Source: an uncultured Acetobacterium sp.
GTDB lineage: Bacteria > Bacillota > Clostridia > Eubacteriales > Eubacteriaceae
Reading direction: 5' to 3'
Assembly (NCBI RefSeq): GCF_963664135.1
Contig: NZ_OY760905.1
Span: forward strand, 2,258,736-2,322,735
Length of the DNA: 64,000 nt
Shown here: positions 44,680-58,092 of the stretch, piece by piece
Numbering within the stretch: position 1 is the stretch's first letter
How the letters are laid out: the number at the start of each line of letters is the position of its first letter
Notes under the pieces: generated by a model
Databases searched by the model: none
Seen by the model: the letters and a program-made list of their open reading frames with translations, nothing else
What the model was told of the DNA's origin: nothing
Position numbers and translations under genes: made by a program

Positions 44680-45072
44680 ATGAATGAAGTAATTGAATTT
44701 CTAAATGACTGTGGTGTTTTCTTTTTAAGTACAGTGGATGGTGATAAACCAAAGGTTCGTCCATTTGGATTTGTTATGGACTATGATGGAAAACTTTGTA
44801 TTGGCACTAATAATAAAAAACCGACGTTCAGCCAAATAAAAGCAAATTCGGCGATCGAAATTTGCGGCTCAAAAGGTCCAAATTGGGTACGCGTAAGTGG
44901 AAATGCGGTTGTTTGTACATCTCCTGAGTCTCAGGCTAAAGCATTAGAATTGCTACCAATGTTAAACAATATGTACTCGGTAGGTGATGGATTATTTGAA
45001 ATTGTTGCTATTGAAAACGCGGTGGCTGATTTTTCTTCCATGACAGGGGAGAACCATCAGGTTATTTTATAG
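44680..45072 (+). CDS. pyridoxamine-phosphate-oxidase-fold flavoprotein
   Basis: 130 residues. FFLSTVDGDKPKVRPFGFVM and LCIGTNNKKPTFSQIKANSAIEIC are the FMN-binding split-barrel segments. Typical of small clostridial flavin-reductase-like proteins induced by HxlR. AGGAGG before the ATG. Substrate unknown. Confidence 0.88.
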   Translation: MNEVIEFLNDCGVFFLSTVDGDKPKVRPFGFVMDYDGKLCIGTNNKKPTFSQIKANSAIEICGSKGPNWVRVSGNAVVCTSPESQAKALELLPMLNNMYSVGDGLFEIVAIENAVADFSSMTGENHQVIL

Positions 45073-45082
45073 GATTTGGTTT

Positions 45083-45113
45083 CGGGGCACTCAAATTACT
45101 GAGGCCCTTTTTT
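45083..45113 (+). terminator. terminator after the PPOX-family gene
   Basis: GGGC.CTCA pairs with TGAG.GCCC, followed by T7. Confidence 0.65.
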
Positions 45114-45152
45114 TAAATATTTCTTTTTCTATTCAACAACTGCCTTTTTCCC

Positions 45153-45181
45153 TTGCATTTTTTTCATAGATCCGTTATAGT
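45153..45181 (+). promoter_or_regulatory. sigma-A promoter of queT
   Basis: TTGCAT (45153-45158), 17-bp spacer, TATAGT (45176-45181). Confidence 0.75.
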
Positions 45182-45224
45182 GAGAGTAACTGAACTGATC
45201 CATTTCAGATTCGGTAAATTTCTT

Positions 45225-45267
45225 CGTGTGTTCGTGACCTTCCACACGTAAAACAAAACTAAAGGAG
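45225..45267 (+). promoter_or_regulatory. preQ1-I riboswitch
   Basis: P1 stem CGTGTG/CACACG encloses TTCGTGACCTTC; the 3' strand is followed by the A-rich TAAAACAAAACTAAAGGAG, whose CTAA and AGGAG can fold back to form the H-type pseudoknot. The ribosome site is inside the aptamer, so preQ1 binding would block translation of queT. Position and layout agree with known preQ1-I elements. Confidence 0.85.
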
Positions 45268-45275
45268 TTTTTTTT

Positions 45276-45770
45276 ATGCGAAAAATCAGTGTTCTCTTCG
45301 TAACCCAGGCAGCAGTCATTGCGGCCATGTATGTGGTCCTGACCTTTGTATCCAGCTCATTGGGTTTGGCCAGTGGCGAAATTCAAATTCGGCTTTCCGA
45401 GATGCTTTGTATCCTGCCGGCCTTTACACCAGCAGCTATTCCAGGTCTTTTTCTCGGCTGTTTACTGAGCAATCTGTTAACCGGTTGTACAGTGATCGAT
45501 ATTGTCTTCGGGAGTCTGGCCACCCTTATTGCCGCATTCCTCAGCTATCAGCTGAGAAATCACAAATACCCGCTTCTGGTTACCGTTCCTCCCGTTGTTA
45601 CCAATATGATCGTGGTGCCGTTTATTTTAAAATTCAGTTACGGTGTTCCTTTGCCAATCCCAGTCATGATGGCAACGGTGGGTATCGGTGAAGTGATCTC
45701 CGTTATGGTCTTGGGTTCAGTACTCTACTTCGCCCTGGATAAACGACGGGTGATCTTCTCCCGCCAATAA
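45276..45770 (+). CDS. queT: queuosine precursor ECF transporter S component
   Basis: 164 residues with five or six membrane segments: AAVIAAMYVVLTFVSSSLG, EIQIRLSEMLCILPAFTP, GLFLGCLLSNLLTGC and DIVFGSLATLIAAFLSY, ending in KRRVIF. This is the QueT family, which brings in preQ1 or queuine with the shared ECF module. The preQ1-I riboswitch in front confirms the role. Confidence 0.93.
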   Translation: MRKISVLFVTQAAVIAAMYVVLTFVSSSLGLASGEIQIRLSEMLCILPAFTPAAIPGLFLGCLLSNLLTGCTVIDIVFGSLATLIAAFLSYQLRNHKYPLLVTVPPVVTNMIVVPFILKFSYGVPLPIPVMMATVGIGEVISVMVLGSVLYFALDKRRVIFSRQ

Positions 45771-45795
45771 AGTTAGTATCTGTTTTTCCTGTTCC

Positions 45796-45836
45796 GGACA
45801 CCTGCTAGCCTTCGGGCTACCAGGTGTGCCTTTTTA
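45796..45836 (+). terminator. terminator after queT
   Basis: ACACCTG.TAGCC and GGGCTA.CAGGTGT form a long stem with a TTC loop, followed by TTTTT. Confidence 0.9.
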
Positions 45837-45861
45837 TTTTAGGCACTGTTAATAACCGGCG

Positions 45862-45952
45862 CACTTCGTCTTCGCTGCGCTGCGCCTCCGTTTGGGGCTT
45901 CGCCCCATAAAAAAATAGATTGGAACATTGATTTTCAAGTGAGCTTGAATCA
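45862..45952. repeat. intergenic repeat unit A, copy 1
   Basis: A ~90-bp unit (CGTCTTCGCTGCG...TTTGGGGCTTCGCCCC, then AAAAAAATAGAT and ATTGATTTTCAAGTGA) recurs nearly unchanged at 46107-46212. Confidence 0.8.
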
Positions 45953-45980
45953 ATGATCTCGTAAATTAACGTTTGTTATA

Positions 45981-46047
45981 CTCACTCATGCGACACTTCG
46001 TCTCCGCTTCGCTGCGCCTTCGTCGCGTCAGTCGTCAGATGGCTCTA
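45981..46047. repeat. intergenic repeat unit B, copy 1
   Basis: A ~67-bp GC-rich unit containing CACTTCGTCTCCGCT and GCGTCAGTCGTCAGATGGCT. A second copy with few differences is at 54951-55017. Confidence 0.8.
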
Positions 46048-46106
46048 CTCAATTCAAAATACATTCATCTCGAACAACTCGTAAAATCACTGCCGTTAAA
46101 TGAAGA

Positions 46107-46226
46107 CGTGCAACTCCGTCTTCGCTATCGCTGCGCCTCCGTTTGGGGCTTCGCCCCATAAAAAAATAGATATATGAACATTGATTTTCAAGTGAACTTG
46201 AATCAATATTCATATATCTATTTTTT
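46107..46226 (-). repeat. repeat unit A, copy 2, forming the rRNA operon terminator
   Basis: The 3' half makes a long near-perfect hairpin: AAAAATAGATATATGAA...AATCAAT pairs with ATTGATT...TTCATATATCTATTTTT, about 25 bp, starting 22 bp past the 5S gene. Probably the terminator of the minus-strand rRNA operon. Confidence 0.7.
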
Positions 46227-46247
46227 TGCACGGCTTCATTAAAAAAA

Positions 46248-46365
46248 GTCCCGCAATGTCCTATCCTCCCAGGCAGTTACCCACCAAGTACTTTCGGCGC
46301 TGGAAGACTTTACTTCTGTGTTCGGTATGGGAACAGGTGTGGCCCTTCCGCCATCGTCGCGAGAC
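46248..46365 (-). rRNA. rrf: 5S rRNA
   Basis: 118 nt. Ends GTCTCGC/GCGGGAC pair, and CCACACCTGTTCCCATACCG and CCGAACACAGAAG are the universal 5S segments. Third gene of the 16S-23S-5S operon. Confidence 0.95.
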
Positions 46366-46584
46366 TAATTTAGCTTTGTTTTTGCTAAAAAACAAATAGG
46401 TTTAAAGGAGCGTTAGCGGTTGAACCGGCTAAATTGTCCATCAATTCTTGCAGAAATCTTCTACTTCTTCATAAGAGATTTTTGAAAGAATTGGTGTTCC
46501 TTGTTCCTACTTGCTTATATATTCAATTGTCTTAGTTATGATCACGCAGTGATCATTCAAAACAGCACAGTGTATAAATTATTG
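46366..46584 (-). other. 23S-5S spacer
   Basis: About 220 bp with no tRNA. Part of it (GGAGCGTTAGCGGTTGAACCG) recurs beside the orphan 5S at 55300. Confidence 0.7.
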
Positions 46585-51175
<4,591 letters not shown>

Positions 51176-51507
51176 TGTATTTAAAGCCTTTCGGCCTTTA
51201 AATGCTGTCTCATTTGAATAACGTATTTATACTCTACCGAGTTAATGTTTTAAAGAGTGCATCTCTCTGTTTCTATTTTAGCCTCATTCATCCTCGCGGA
51301 TGTTTCGGCTGTTTTACAGGTTTTATGGTACTATTCTCTTTTCTATGACCGTTGCTCTGCAGTAGTTTTTTCTTTGTTTCCTACCGAAGAAGCTTTTCTA
51401 TTATATCGTTGTTTCTTCATGTTGTCAAGCTGTTTTTTGAAATTCTTTTAAGTTAATTTCTGTTATTCAGCTGTGTGTGCGCCGCCTCTGTTCGAGACAA
51501 CTTCATT

Positions 51508-51536
51508 AGTATACGCTCTTCCGGCCACTCTGTCAA
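51508..51536 (-). promoter_or_regulatory. rRNA operon promoter
   Basis: TTGACA (51531-51536 on minus), 17-bp spacer, TATACT (51508-51513), about 335 bp before 16S. The rest of 51176-51738 is leader sequence with no gene. Confidence 0.85.
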
Positions 51537-51694
51537 CATCTTTTTGAAAGTTTTTCAATTCTTTTTTCATTTCATTTTATACTGAGTGTTTTTCATTGAC
51601 AAACCTGTCAAATCCAATGGGGTTTGATGTTCTCGATCCAGTTCAACCAACGATATCCAGCGCTGGCCGAAGCTTCTATAATATACAAAAAGCT

Positions 51695-51730
51695 AAAAGA
51701 TGATCAGGGATAGTCCTAATCATCTTTTTT
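51695..51730 (-). terminator. terminator after the TetR gene
   Basis: AAAAGATGAT and ATCATCTTTT form a 10-bp stem with T-rich ends on both strands, just past the TetR stop and before the rRNA promoter. Confidence 0.8.
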
Positions 51731-51738
51731 AGTTTCTA

Positions 51739-52353
51739 TTAAATACAATATTTATCAACCATATTGGCGGCAGCAAACTCGGTTAATTCCCAGCCCTTGT
51801 CGGTGAGGGAATAGGCCCCATTAAAGATACACCAGTCGGCAATCAATCCGCTCAACAAGGTCATGATGGTTTCAGTGATGATGTTTACCGGTGTTCTTTC
51901 TGCCAGCTCGCCCTTATCTACTGCGGTTTCGAGCATCTCTCTTAATTTCAGCCGCGAGTAGTTTGAAAAGGTATCAGATGCACTTTCATTAATATAGTCA
52001 CCGCCCACCACATATTTTGTCCGTTGTCGTGTAAACTCAAGTCCTGTTTTATCGACAATTGACAAGAGCGAATTGGCAAAGACAAGCACTCGGGTACGAA
52101 TCTTGACATCCTCACATTCTTCCATGGCCTCATTAATCGACGCATTCAGCATCGTTTCGATGCCGGATATAATATCCAGTTTCGAATTAAAGTGATGATA
52201 AAAGGCTCCTTTGGAAAGGCCGCAGGCCTTACAAATGTCATCCACCGTCACATTTTCAAACCCCCGCTCATTGATAAGGGTCACACTCGTATTAAATATT
52301 TTCTTTTTTGTTCGCATGGCCTGTAATGTTCGTTGGTTTATGTGTTCCTGCAT
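51739..52353 (-). CDS. TetR-family regulator
   Basis: 204 residues. Helix-turn-helix 12-60 (NTSVTLINERGFENVTVDDI, GLSKGAFYHHFNSKLDI) and a helical ligand domain. GCGAGGAACC precedes the ATG. No obvious operon partner; target unknown. Confidence 0.92.
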   Translation of the reverse strand: MQEHINQRTLQAMRTKKKIFNTSVTLINERGFENVTVDDICKACGLSKGAFYHHFNSKLDIISGIETMLNASINEAMEECEDVKIRTRVLVFANSLLSIVDKTGLEFTRQRTKYVVGGDYINESASDTFSNYSRLKLREMLETAVDKGELAERTPVNIITETIMTLLSGLIADWCIFNGAYSLTDKGWELTEFAAANMVDKYCI

Positions 52354-52531
52354 GGTTCCTCGCCCTATCTATTCCCCACATCATTCCTTTTAAGTACAAG
52401 TCATTGATGCTCTATTATTTTTACAATATCATAATTCGATGTACTCGTCAAATTTACTGAGCTTATTTTTATGTCAGCACTTAATCGTTCGGGCTAACAA
52501 GTCTACCTTTTACTATACCGTCAACGCATGG

Positions 52532-52849
52532 CTATTGATCCAAGCTCCATGTCTGAATCTGGTTATAGATCATCATTTTCACACTTTTAGGATCTAAAGC
52601 ATTTCTAAAATTTTCCGTGATGCTTTCTTCAAACATTTCTCGCGACGCATTTTTAAGATCATCCATTGATGACCAATGCTGAATCATTACCCATTCATCC
52701 TTCTTTTCGTCAAACATCAGCTCCGAATCAAGGTAACCAGTTTTTTTTGCATGGAACTCCACCTCGAGTTCATTTACCCATTTGGCAAAATCCTCTTTTG
52801 CAACACCTTCAGCCGTTTTCATTCGCACTATCTCTGTCATAATTTTCAT
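52532..52849 (-). CDS. small ABM/dimeric alpha-beta barrel protein
   Basis: 105 residues from the ATG at 52849, which has TGGAGG in front. TEIVRMKTAEGVAKEDFAKW, GYLDSELMFDEKKDEWVMI and WSSMDDLKNASREMF fit the ferredoxin-like barrel of antibiotic-monooxygenase-type or heme-degrading small proteins. No cofactor residue can be named. It lies next to the AraC gene on the same strand. Confidence 0.7.
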   Translation of the reverse strand: MKIMTEIVRMKTAEGVAKEDFAKWVNELEVEFHAKKTGYLDSELMFDEKKDEWVMIQHWSSMDDLKNASREMFEESITENFRNALDPKSVKMMIYNQIQTWSLDQ

Positions 52850-52925
52850 AAAAAACCTCCATATCAATTTCTTTCAGTATAAAAGAAACTGCCGATGGAG
52901 ATATTGTATAAAATCGACATCTGTT

Positions 52926-53741
52926 TTAAAAAAATGAATAGTGGGTATTTTCTTTTATCGTCAGCCCTTCTTTATTAAATTTTCCTGGCGTCGTTCCGGA
53001 AAACTCCTGAAACTCTTTAATGAAATGAGCTTGATCATAATAGCCACTGTTGCAGGCAAGTTCTACAAATGAATTTCCTTCATGATATATCATTTGTTTA
53101 CTTACCAATTGGAACCGTCCAATCCTAGTTAGTGTTTTTGGTGTATATCCAGTATATTTCAGACATCCTCGTTCCAGTGTTTTAATATTTAAACAATTCT
53201 TCTCACAAAACGAATTGATTGACCGCTTTTGATTTTCGATACAGAATTGTCGGATTAAGCCGATATTTTTCATTTCCACAGGACTTTGATCCAATAATTC
53301 CAACAGTGCTGCTTCTATTGAATTAACTGCTTCAAGGGTTCCCTTTGGGTCGCAAATCGCAGGTTCTAATTTCTGAACAAATCGTTTATCCACTAATTTC
53401 AAATCAATCAGTTGATTGTTAAATTCCAGAATTGGTACTTTTAAGAAGGGATATAATCCATATGGATAGAATGAAATACCAAACACCCTGATTTTTCCTT
53501 CTTGGATGATAAAACCTGGTTTATTTCGCATTCCATTAAAATGAAAAGCACCAGCCTGATATCTTTGTTTTCCAATTTGGTAGTCTATTTCATTAGAAGG
53601 GTTAATAACCACATCAATACTATCGGTTGGCAATAATTTGTGATTCAATTTTACATTTGATGCCGTTTCCAAATACCAGATAAATTTAACCCAGGGCTTA
53701 AGTCTTTCTGATTTAATTGCATATCTTACAATCTGTAACAT
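52926..53741 (-). CDS. AraC-family regulator
   Basis: 271 residues from the ATG at 53741 (AAGGAGAAC upstream; longer frame rejected). The N-terminal domain resembles the DUF6597 type (LKPWVKFIWYLE). The C-terminal double helix-turn-helix includes NCLNIKTLERGCLKYTGYTP and SGYYDQAHFIKEFQEFSGTTP. Likely controls the downstream small barrel protein or the pirin gene. Confidence 0.9.
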   Translation of the reverse strand: MLQIVRYAIKSERLKPWVKFIWYLETASNVKLNHKLLPTDSIDVVINPSNEIDYQIGKQRYQAGAFHFNGMRNKPGFIIQEGKIRVFGISFYPYGLYPFLKVPILEFNNQLIDLKLVDKRFVQKLEPAICDPKGTLEAVNSIEAALLELLDQSPVEMKNIGLIRQFCIENQKRSINSFCEKNCLNIKTLERGCLKYTGYTPKTLTRIGRFQLVSKQMIYHEGNSFVELACNSGYYDQAHFIKEFQEFSGTTPGKFNKEGLTIKENTHYSFF

Positions 53742-53808
53742 TGTTTTGTTCTCCTTATTTTTAAACACTAACAAGCTACTTAGAAAATATCAATTTTAAC
53801 TTGAGCAC

Positions 53809-54651
53809 TTACAATTGTGGCAAATTTTTTATAAAATTGCCGTCTTCCAAATCTGCAAAGGCTTGTTTTAATTCAGCTTCCGTGTTCATCACGATGGGGC
53901 CACCCCAGGCGATGGGTTCATGCAGCGGTGGTGCCGAAAAGACTACGAAACGAAGGGGCTTTTCAGCGGCCGTTATTTCTATATATTCGCCCTCACTAAA
54001 CAGCAGCGCCGATTTCTCTTTATATAAGGTTCCGGCCACCGAACCTTGACCTTCAATTAAAAACACAAATACGGTTTCACCTTTGGGGGTCGGAATCTTG
54101 ACCGATTTCCCGGGTTCAACTGCCACATCTAAAATCATCGCCTGAATGTGATGGGGTTCAGCACCTTTTACCCCTTCGTAGGATCCGGATATAACACCAA
54201 CATCAAAACCGTCCCCTTTATATAGAGGAATATCTTCTTTTCTGATTTCAAAATACTTGGGCTCTGTCATTTTTTCCGACTTGGGCAGATTCAACCATAA
54301 CTGGAAGCCCAGCATTCTTTTACAGGCTTGGGGCATTTCCTGATGGAGAATCCCACTGCCCCCGGTCATCCATTGGGAACAGCCGGATTCAATGGCACCC
54401 TTATTCCCCAGGCTGTCCTGATGTTCAATCAGCCCTTCGACCAAGTAGGTGACGGTTTCAATTCCCCGATGGGGATGCATGGGAAAACCTTTAATGTAAT
54501 CCTGGGGATTTTCAGAGTCAAAGGAATCCAGCATCAGGAAGGGGTCAAATGCTTTTACGGTTGAATGCGACAAGACTCGTGTCAGATGAACTCCCGCTCC
54601 ATCCACTGCACTTATGCCTTGAACGACTTGCATGACATTTCTTTCTTTCAT
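53809..54651 (-). CDS. pirin-family protein
   Basis: 280 residues, bicupin. DPFLMLDSFDSENPQDYIKGFPMHPHRGIETV supplies the metal-binding His pair, EHQDSLGNKGAIESGCSQWMTGGSGILHQEMP the other ligands, and the pirin C-terminal domain follows from about 165. Family members bind Fe and act as quercetinase or redox sensors; here the role is unknown. Monocistronic or in tandem with AraC. Confidence 0.92.
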   Translation of the reverse strand: MKERNVMQVVQGISAVDGAGVHLTRVLSHSTVKAFDPFLMLDSFDSENPQDYIKGFPMHPHRGIETVTYLVEGLIEHQDSLGNKGAIESGCSQWMTGGSGILHQEMPQACKRMLGFQLWLNLPKSEKMTEPKYFEIRKEDIPLYKGDGFDVGVISGSYEGVKGAEPHHIQAMILDVAVEPGKSVKIPTPKGETVFVFLIEGQGSVAGTLYKEKSALLFSEGEYIEITAAEKPLRFVVFSAPPLHEPIAWGGPIVMNTEAELKQAFADLEDGNFIKNLPQL

Positions 54652-54750
54652 ATGAACGCCTTCTTTCTTCTTTTTTATGGTACTTATTATTAGGATTATA
54701 CCGCGTGCGGCTTTATTTAAACGTGGTTGGGGGATAATTTTATTTATTTG

Positions 54751-54830
54751 GCGTCAGATGGCTCCTTCCTAAAAATATAAAAAATAGAGACCAAAAAACA
54801 AATGAATTTGCTCTTTGATCTCTATTTTTT
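54751..54830. repeat. repeat unit C, copy 1 (hairpin)
   Basis: GCGTCAGATGGCTCCTTCC followed by an AAAAAATAGAGA/TCTCTATTTTTT hairpin (54779-54830). A similar unit is at 55000-55087. Confidence 0.7.
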
Positions 54831-54950
54831 GAATGGCTTCTTTTTATATGATCGTAGTTTCCTCGGGTTTGTTTAATCCTTTTCGGATACACCCTTGTCA
54901 ACTGCGTAAGTTTTGCACCTTTGCTTCACTAACGCAAAATCACTGCCGGC

Positions 54951-55017
54951 CTACTCGCTCATGCGGCACTTCGTCTCCGCTACGCTGCGCCTCAGTCGCG
55001 TCAGTCGCCAGATGGCT
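54951..55017. repeat. repeat unit B, copy 2
   Basis: Matches 45981-46047 with few differences (CACTTCGTCTCCGCT; GCGTCAGTCGCCAGATGGCT). Confidence 0.8.
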
Positions 55018-55025
55018 CCTTCCTT

Positions 55026-55087
55026 AAATATAAAAACAGAGACGAAAAAACAAATTACTTTGTTCTTTCGTCTCTATTTTTATATTT
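55026..55087 (-). terminator. hairpin of repeat unit C, copy 2; terminator of the orphan 5S
   Basis: AAATATAAAAACAGAGACGAAA pairs with TTTCGTCTCTATTTTTATATTT apart from one position. It lies 40 bp after the second 5S. Confidence 0.75.
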
Positions 55088-55127
55088 TCCGCCGCATGGC
55101 TCGTTGTTTCGCGCAAAAAGTTTAAAA

Positions 55128-55245
55128 GTCCCGCAACGTCCTATCCTCCCAGGCAGTTACCCACCAAGTACTTTCGGCGCTGGAAGACTTTACTTCTGTG
55201 TTCGGTATGGGAACAGGTGTGGCCCTTCCGCCATCGTCGCGAGAC
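55128..55245 (-). rRNA. rrf: 5S rRNA, orphan copy
   Basis: 118 nt, differing from the other 5S at only one visible position (GCAACGTCC for GCAATGTCC). It has no 23S or 16S beside it; instead a copy of the 23S-5S spacer (55246 to about 55425) precedes it. Confidence 0.93.
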
Positions 55246-55430
55246 TAGTTTAGCTTTGTTTCGGGCGATTGTAAATCGTCTGAAACAAATAGGTTCAATG
55301 GAGCGTTAGCGGTTGAACCGACTAAACTGTCCATCTTTTTCTCTAAAAATAATCCTAAAATCAATCAAATATTTTTAGAGAAAAAGATGTTCCTTATTCC
55401 TACTTGCTATACATATTCAGTTATTGTTTA
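55246..55430 (-). repeat. duplicate of the 23S-5S spacer
   Basis: TTTAGCTTTGTTT, GGAGCGTTAGCGGTTGAACCG, TGTCCATC and TTCCTACTTGC occur in the same order as at 46366-46530. Confidence 0.7.
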
Positions 55431-55497
55431 TTTCAACTTCTCTAGTATACTTCATCCAAACTACTTTGTCAAACATTTTTAAATATATATCCTATTT

Positions 55498-56298
55498 TTA
55501 TTCTGTCATCAATTTCTCAATCAGTCCCTGTGCTTTCAACAGACTTTTTTCCACCTCAAAGGAACTTTCAGCCCGGAAAATACAATGGGCTAATCCCAAT
55601 TCGCTTTGATATTCAACTACCAGTTTATTCATCTTTACTTTTTCCTGATCGGTTACACTCTTATTGAGCTCGTTTTTAAAACATACAGCCTGCCAAACTG
55701 GATTTCCCATGATATCACGATCTGAAGCAATGGTGATGGCTTGAATTTCCATAAAGGGAATAGTAAATTTAGGGCCTAACACTGCAAAATCAATTCCGGC
55801 GGCATGAATTTCCAGAGTTCCTTTGATGGATTTCTCAAATTCTTTATATCCACCCAGATAGCTGGCCATCATCGACATTTCGAGATCTGATTTTACTTTA
55901 GCCAATGCGAAAAACTTCTTTTTTCCTTTGGCTGAATGTGAGTCAGCTTCCTTTGCCTGAGCTTGGTTTTGAACCACTTTTTTTTCGTCACCCAGATAAC
56001 CAAACACCACACTGATGTTCTTCTTATTCATACCTCGATCATTGATCTGGACGTTTGAAATCAGTTCAGACCGAATACTGACTTCGGTTTTGTTATCGTC
56101 TGCCTCTTTGAGTAAAATGGTAATCCGCTGACCATTAGCTAAGAAGACAATTTTCGAATGCAATACAATCAGACTTTCGTTATTTTCGTTCCGTTTATTT
56201 TTTAGTTCATATTTGGTCTGATCAAAAGCCAGCACGCGTTCTTCGCACAAGCTTCTGGGTAGATCGATCGATCGGGTTTCTTCACTGTATTTTCCCAT
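55498..56298 (-). CDS. hypothetical protein
   Basis: 266 residues, cytoplasmic. GGGAGAAAG precedes the ATG. Two halves: a beta-rich N-terminal part (15-95, resembling a lipid- or START-like fold by pattern only), a Lys/Ala-rich linker (110-130) and a C-terminal PH-like segment (145-230: TLEIHAAGIDFAVLGPKFTIPFMEI). I do not recognise the family. Confidence 0.65.
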   Translation of the reverse strand: MGKYSEETRSIDLPRSLCEERVLAFDQTKYELKNKRNENNESLIVLHSKIVFLANGQRITILLKEADDNKTEVSIRSELISNVQINDRGMNKKNISVVFGYLGDEKKVVQNQAQAKEADSHSAKGKKKFFALAKVKSDLEMSMMASYLGGYKEFEKSIKGTLEIHAAGIDFAVLGPKFTIPFMEIQAITIASDRDIMGNPVWQAVCFKNELNKSVTDQEKVKMNKLVVEYQSELGLAHCIFRAESSFEVEKSLLKAQGLIEKLMTE

Positions 56299-56361
56299 TG
56301 AGACTTTCTCCCATCATCACTATGTCCTTACTTAATAAGCATTGGTCATTTTTGTATTTTG

Positions 56362-57078
56362 TCAGCTTAAGATTTTTGCTAAAAGATTTATCAGCTTTTC
56401 TTCACAGATTTCAATGGTAAACGGATCTTTTTTTAAAAAATCGAAATAAGTTTTAGATCGAGCCACGGTAATCACCTGGGCCTGTTTAACCAAATCTGAA
56501 AAAATCGTGTTCTGATTTAAATCCAGATCAAGGTTTTCCTGTCTGATAAAATAGTCCAAATCAATGTCCAGAATCAGCTCCTGGGAACTGATCGTTGCCA
56601 GTGGTAGTCCGATATTTTTAAACATGGTATCCGCCAGGCTGCCAAACTGGTTTTCCGGAACCAGATAATGGTTACCGGTTGAATATGCATGTTTTTCCAT
56701 GCAGTTGATCATGTGGTAATCGCTTAAATAGCCCAGTTCCATGGCGGTATTGATGTGCTCATCATTGCGCATCTGTCCCATCACCAGCTCGATACTGTCC
56801 AACTGATCGGAATTGATGGAAGACATCATTTTATTTTGAAATTTTGCAACCAGCTGATCTTCCCGATCAGGATCGATGGCCATGGCTTTTTGATAGGCAT
56901 ACAGCCAGAATGGCGGATTGGTATCCGGATGGTAATCAATACTCAACAACACCATTGGTTTTTTTTGAAGCTGAAACAATTTCCCCCAAATTAAAAGCAC
57001 ATATTGATGGTCGTCCACGACCCAGATGTCTTTCCCATTAATATTCTCATGTCGGGGCATCAAATTATTGTCACTCAT
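56362..57078 (-). CDS. UPF0489-family protein
   Basis: 238 residues from the ATG at 57078. IWVVDDHQYVLLIWGKL, VLLSIDYHPDTNPP and LILDIDLDYFI carry the Asp/His pattern of the UPF0489 (arginase-like, C5orf22) family, which may bind metal. Function not known. Forty bases before a radical SAM gene on the same strand. Confidence 0.82.
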   Translation of the reverse strand: MSDNNLMPRHENINGKDIWVVDDHQYVLLIWGKLFQLQKKPMVLLSIDYHPDTNPPFWLYAYQKAMAIDPDREDQLVAKFQNKMMSSINSDQLDSIELVMGQMRNDEHINTAMELGYLSDYHMINCMEKHAYSTGNHYLVPENQFGSLADTMFKNIGLPLATISSQELILDIDLDYFIRQENLDLDLNQNTIFSDLVKQAQVITVARSKTYFDFLKKDPFTIEICEEKLINLLAKILS

Positions 57079-57119
57079 GGCCAACCCATTCCCATTGGTG
57101 CTTTTTAATCAATACTTTT

Positions 57120-57713
57120 TCAATCAATATATGAACGAATTCGTAATTCCGCGCCCACTGACTCACTGATTTTTCGACAGGCTTCCTGATCTTCGATGGG
57201 AAGGATATCGACAATGGTCAAGACAACCTTTGTGTATCGGCCAGCAAGTCGGGCGAATTCCAATAGTTGATCATAGGCGTCTTCAAAAACCGGGCGGCAT
57301 AATTCGTTGTATTCTTTTTCATTTTTAGCATTTAAACTAATCGATACCACATCAATGGCATCTTTTAACAGCGGGGTCATATCCCGCTTATAAATCAGGT
57401 TTCCATGGCCGTTGGTATTAATCCGGGTCGGAATGGGATGGATTTTTTTCACTTCTTTGGCAATCGCACAGATTTCGTCCAAACGATAGGTTGGTTCACC
57501 ATAGCCGCAAAAAACCAGCTCATCATATTGATCCAGATCCCGTTTTAAGATATCCTCCAGTATTTCTTCCTGAGTTGGCTCTTTTTCCAGCCACAGGTCG
57601 TCTACTCCATTTATGGTCGGTTCATCTTTTCTTACGCAAAACGTACAGGCGTTGCTACATCGATTCGTTATGTTCACATATAAAGATTTCCCTAATTCAT
57701 AGGTAATCGTCAT
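57120..57713 (-). CDS. radical SAM protein (TatD-linked type)
   Basis: 197 residues from the ATG at 57713, which has GGAGG in front. Radical SAM cluster C19-x3-C23-x2-C26 in NRCSNACTFCVRK, then ELVFCGYGEPTYRL and RINTNGHGNLIY. The short size and the pattern agree with the TatD-associated radical SAM group (TIGR04038). No TatD gene is nearby. Substrate unknown. Confidence 0.82.
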   Translation of the reverse strand: MTITYELGKSLYVNITNRCSNACTFCVRKDEPTINGVDDLWLEKEPTQEEILEDILKRDLDQYDELVFCGYGEPTYRLDEICAIAKEVKKIHPIPTRINTNGHGNLIYKRDMTPLLKDAIDVVSISLNAKNEKEYNELCRPVFEDAYDQLLEFARLAGRYTKVVLTIVDILPIEDQEACRKISESVGAELRIRSYID

Positions 57714-58020
57714 TTTATTTTCCTCCAAGGATTGGTTTGTTATTCGTTATCGTATCCACAGATAGTTTTTTAAATTTTTCAATGATGCACTTCGATTGGC
57801 TAATCAATTCGGCCAACAGCCGACTTAACGCAATCGTGAAATCAGTTCATTGCTTCCAAGCAAATCATATAAAAAGTTATCAACATTTTACCATATTTAA
57901 TCATGATGTCACGTAAAATCATGATTTTCTACAAACATCGCCAATTATTCCTCTTGTCATTTGGAATTGTTTAAGATTTCTTCTTGATGCACCTGTCAAA
58001 AGCTGCAATTCTTTATTATA
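57714..58020. other. intergenic stretch without gene
   Basis: AT-rich, only weak hairpins (GGCTAATCAATTCGGCC) are seen; presumably the promoter of the radical SAM gene. Confidence 0.4.
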
Positions 58021-58021
58021 T

Positions 58022-58064
58022 AAAAAAGCACATCTTCCAATCGTCTTTATTGGCAAATGTGCTT
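58022..58064 (-). terminator. terminator after the zinc-ribbon gene
   Basis: AAAAGCACAT...CCAAT pairs with ATTGG...ATGTGCTTTT, and the minus strand continues TTTTTT. Confidence 0.75.
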
Positions 58065-58092
58065 TTCTATGTTCTTTATTCGCTTATTTTCT

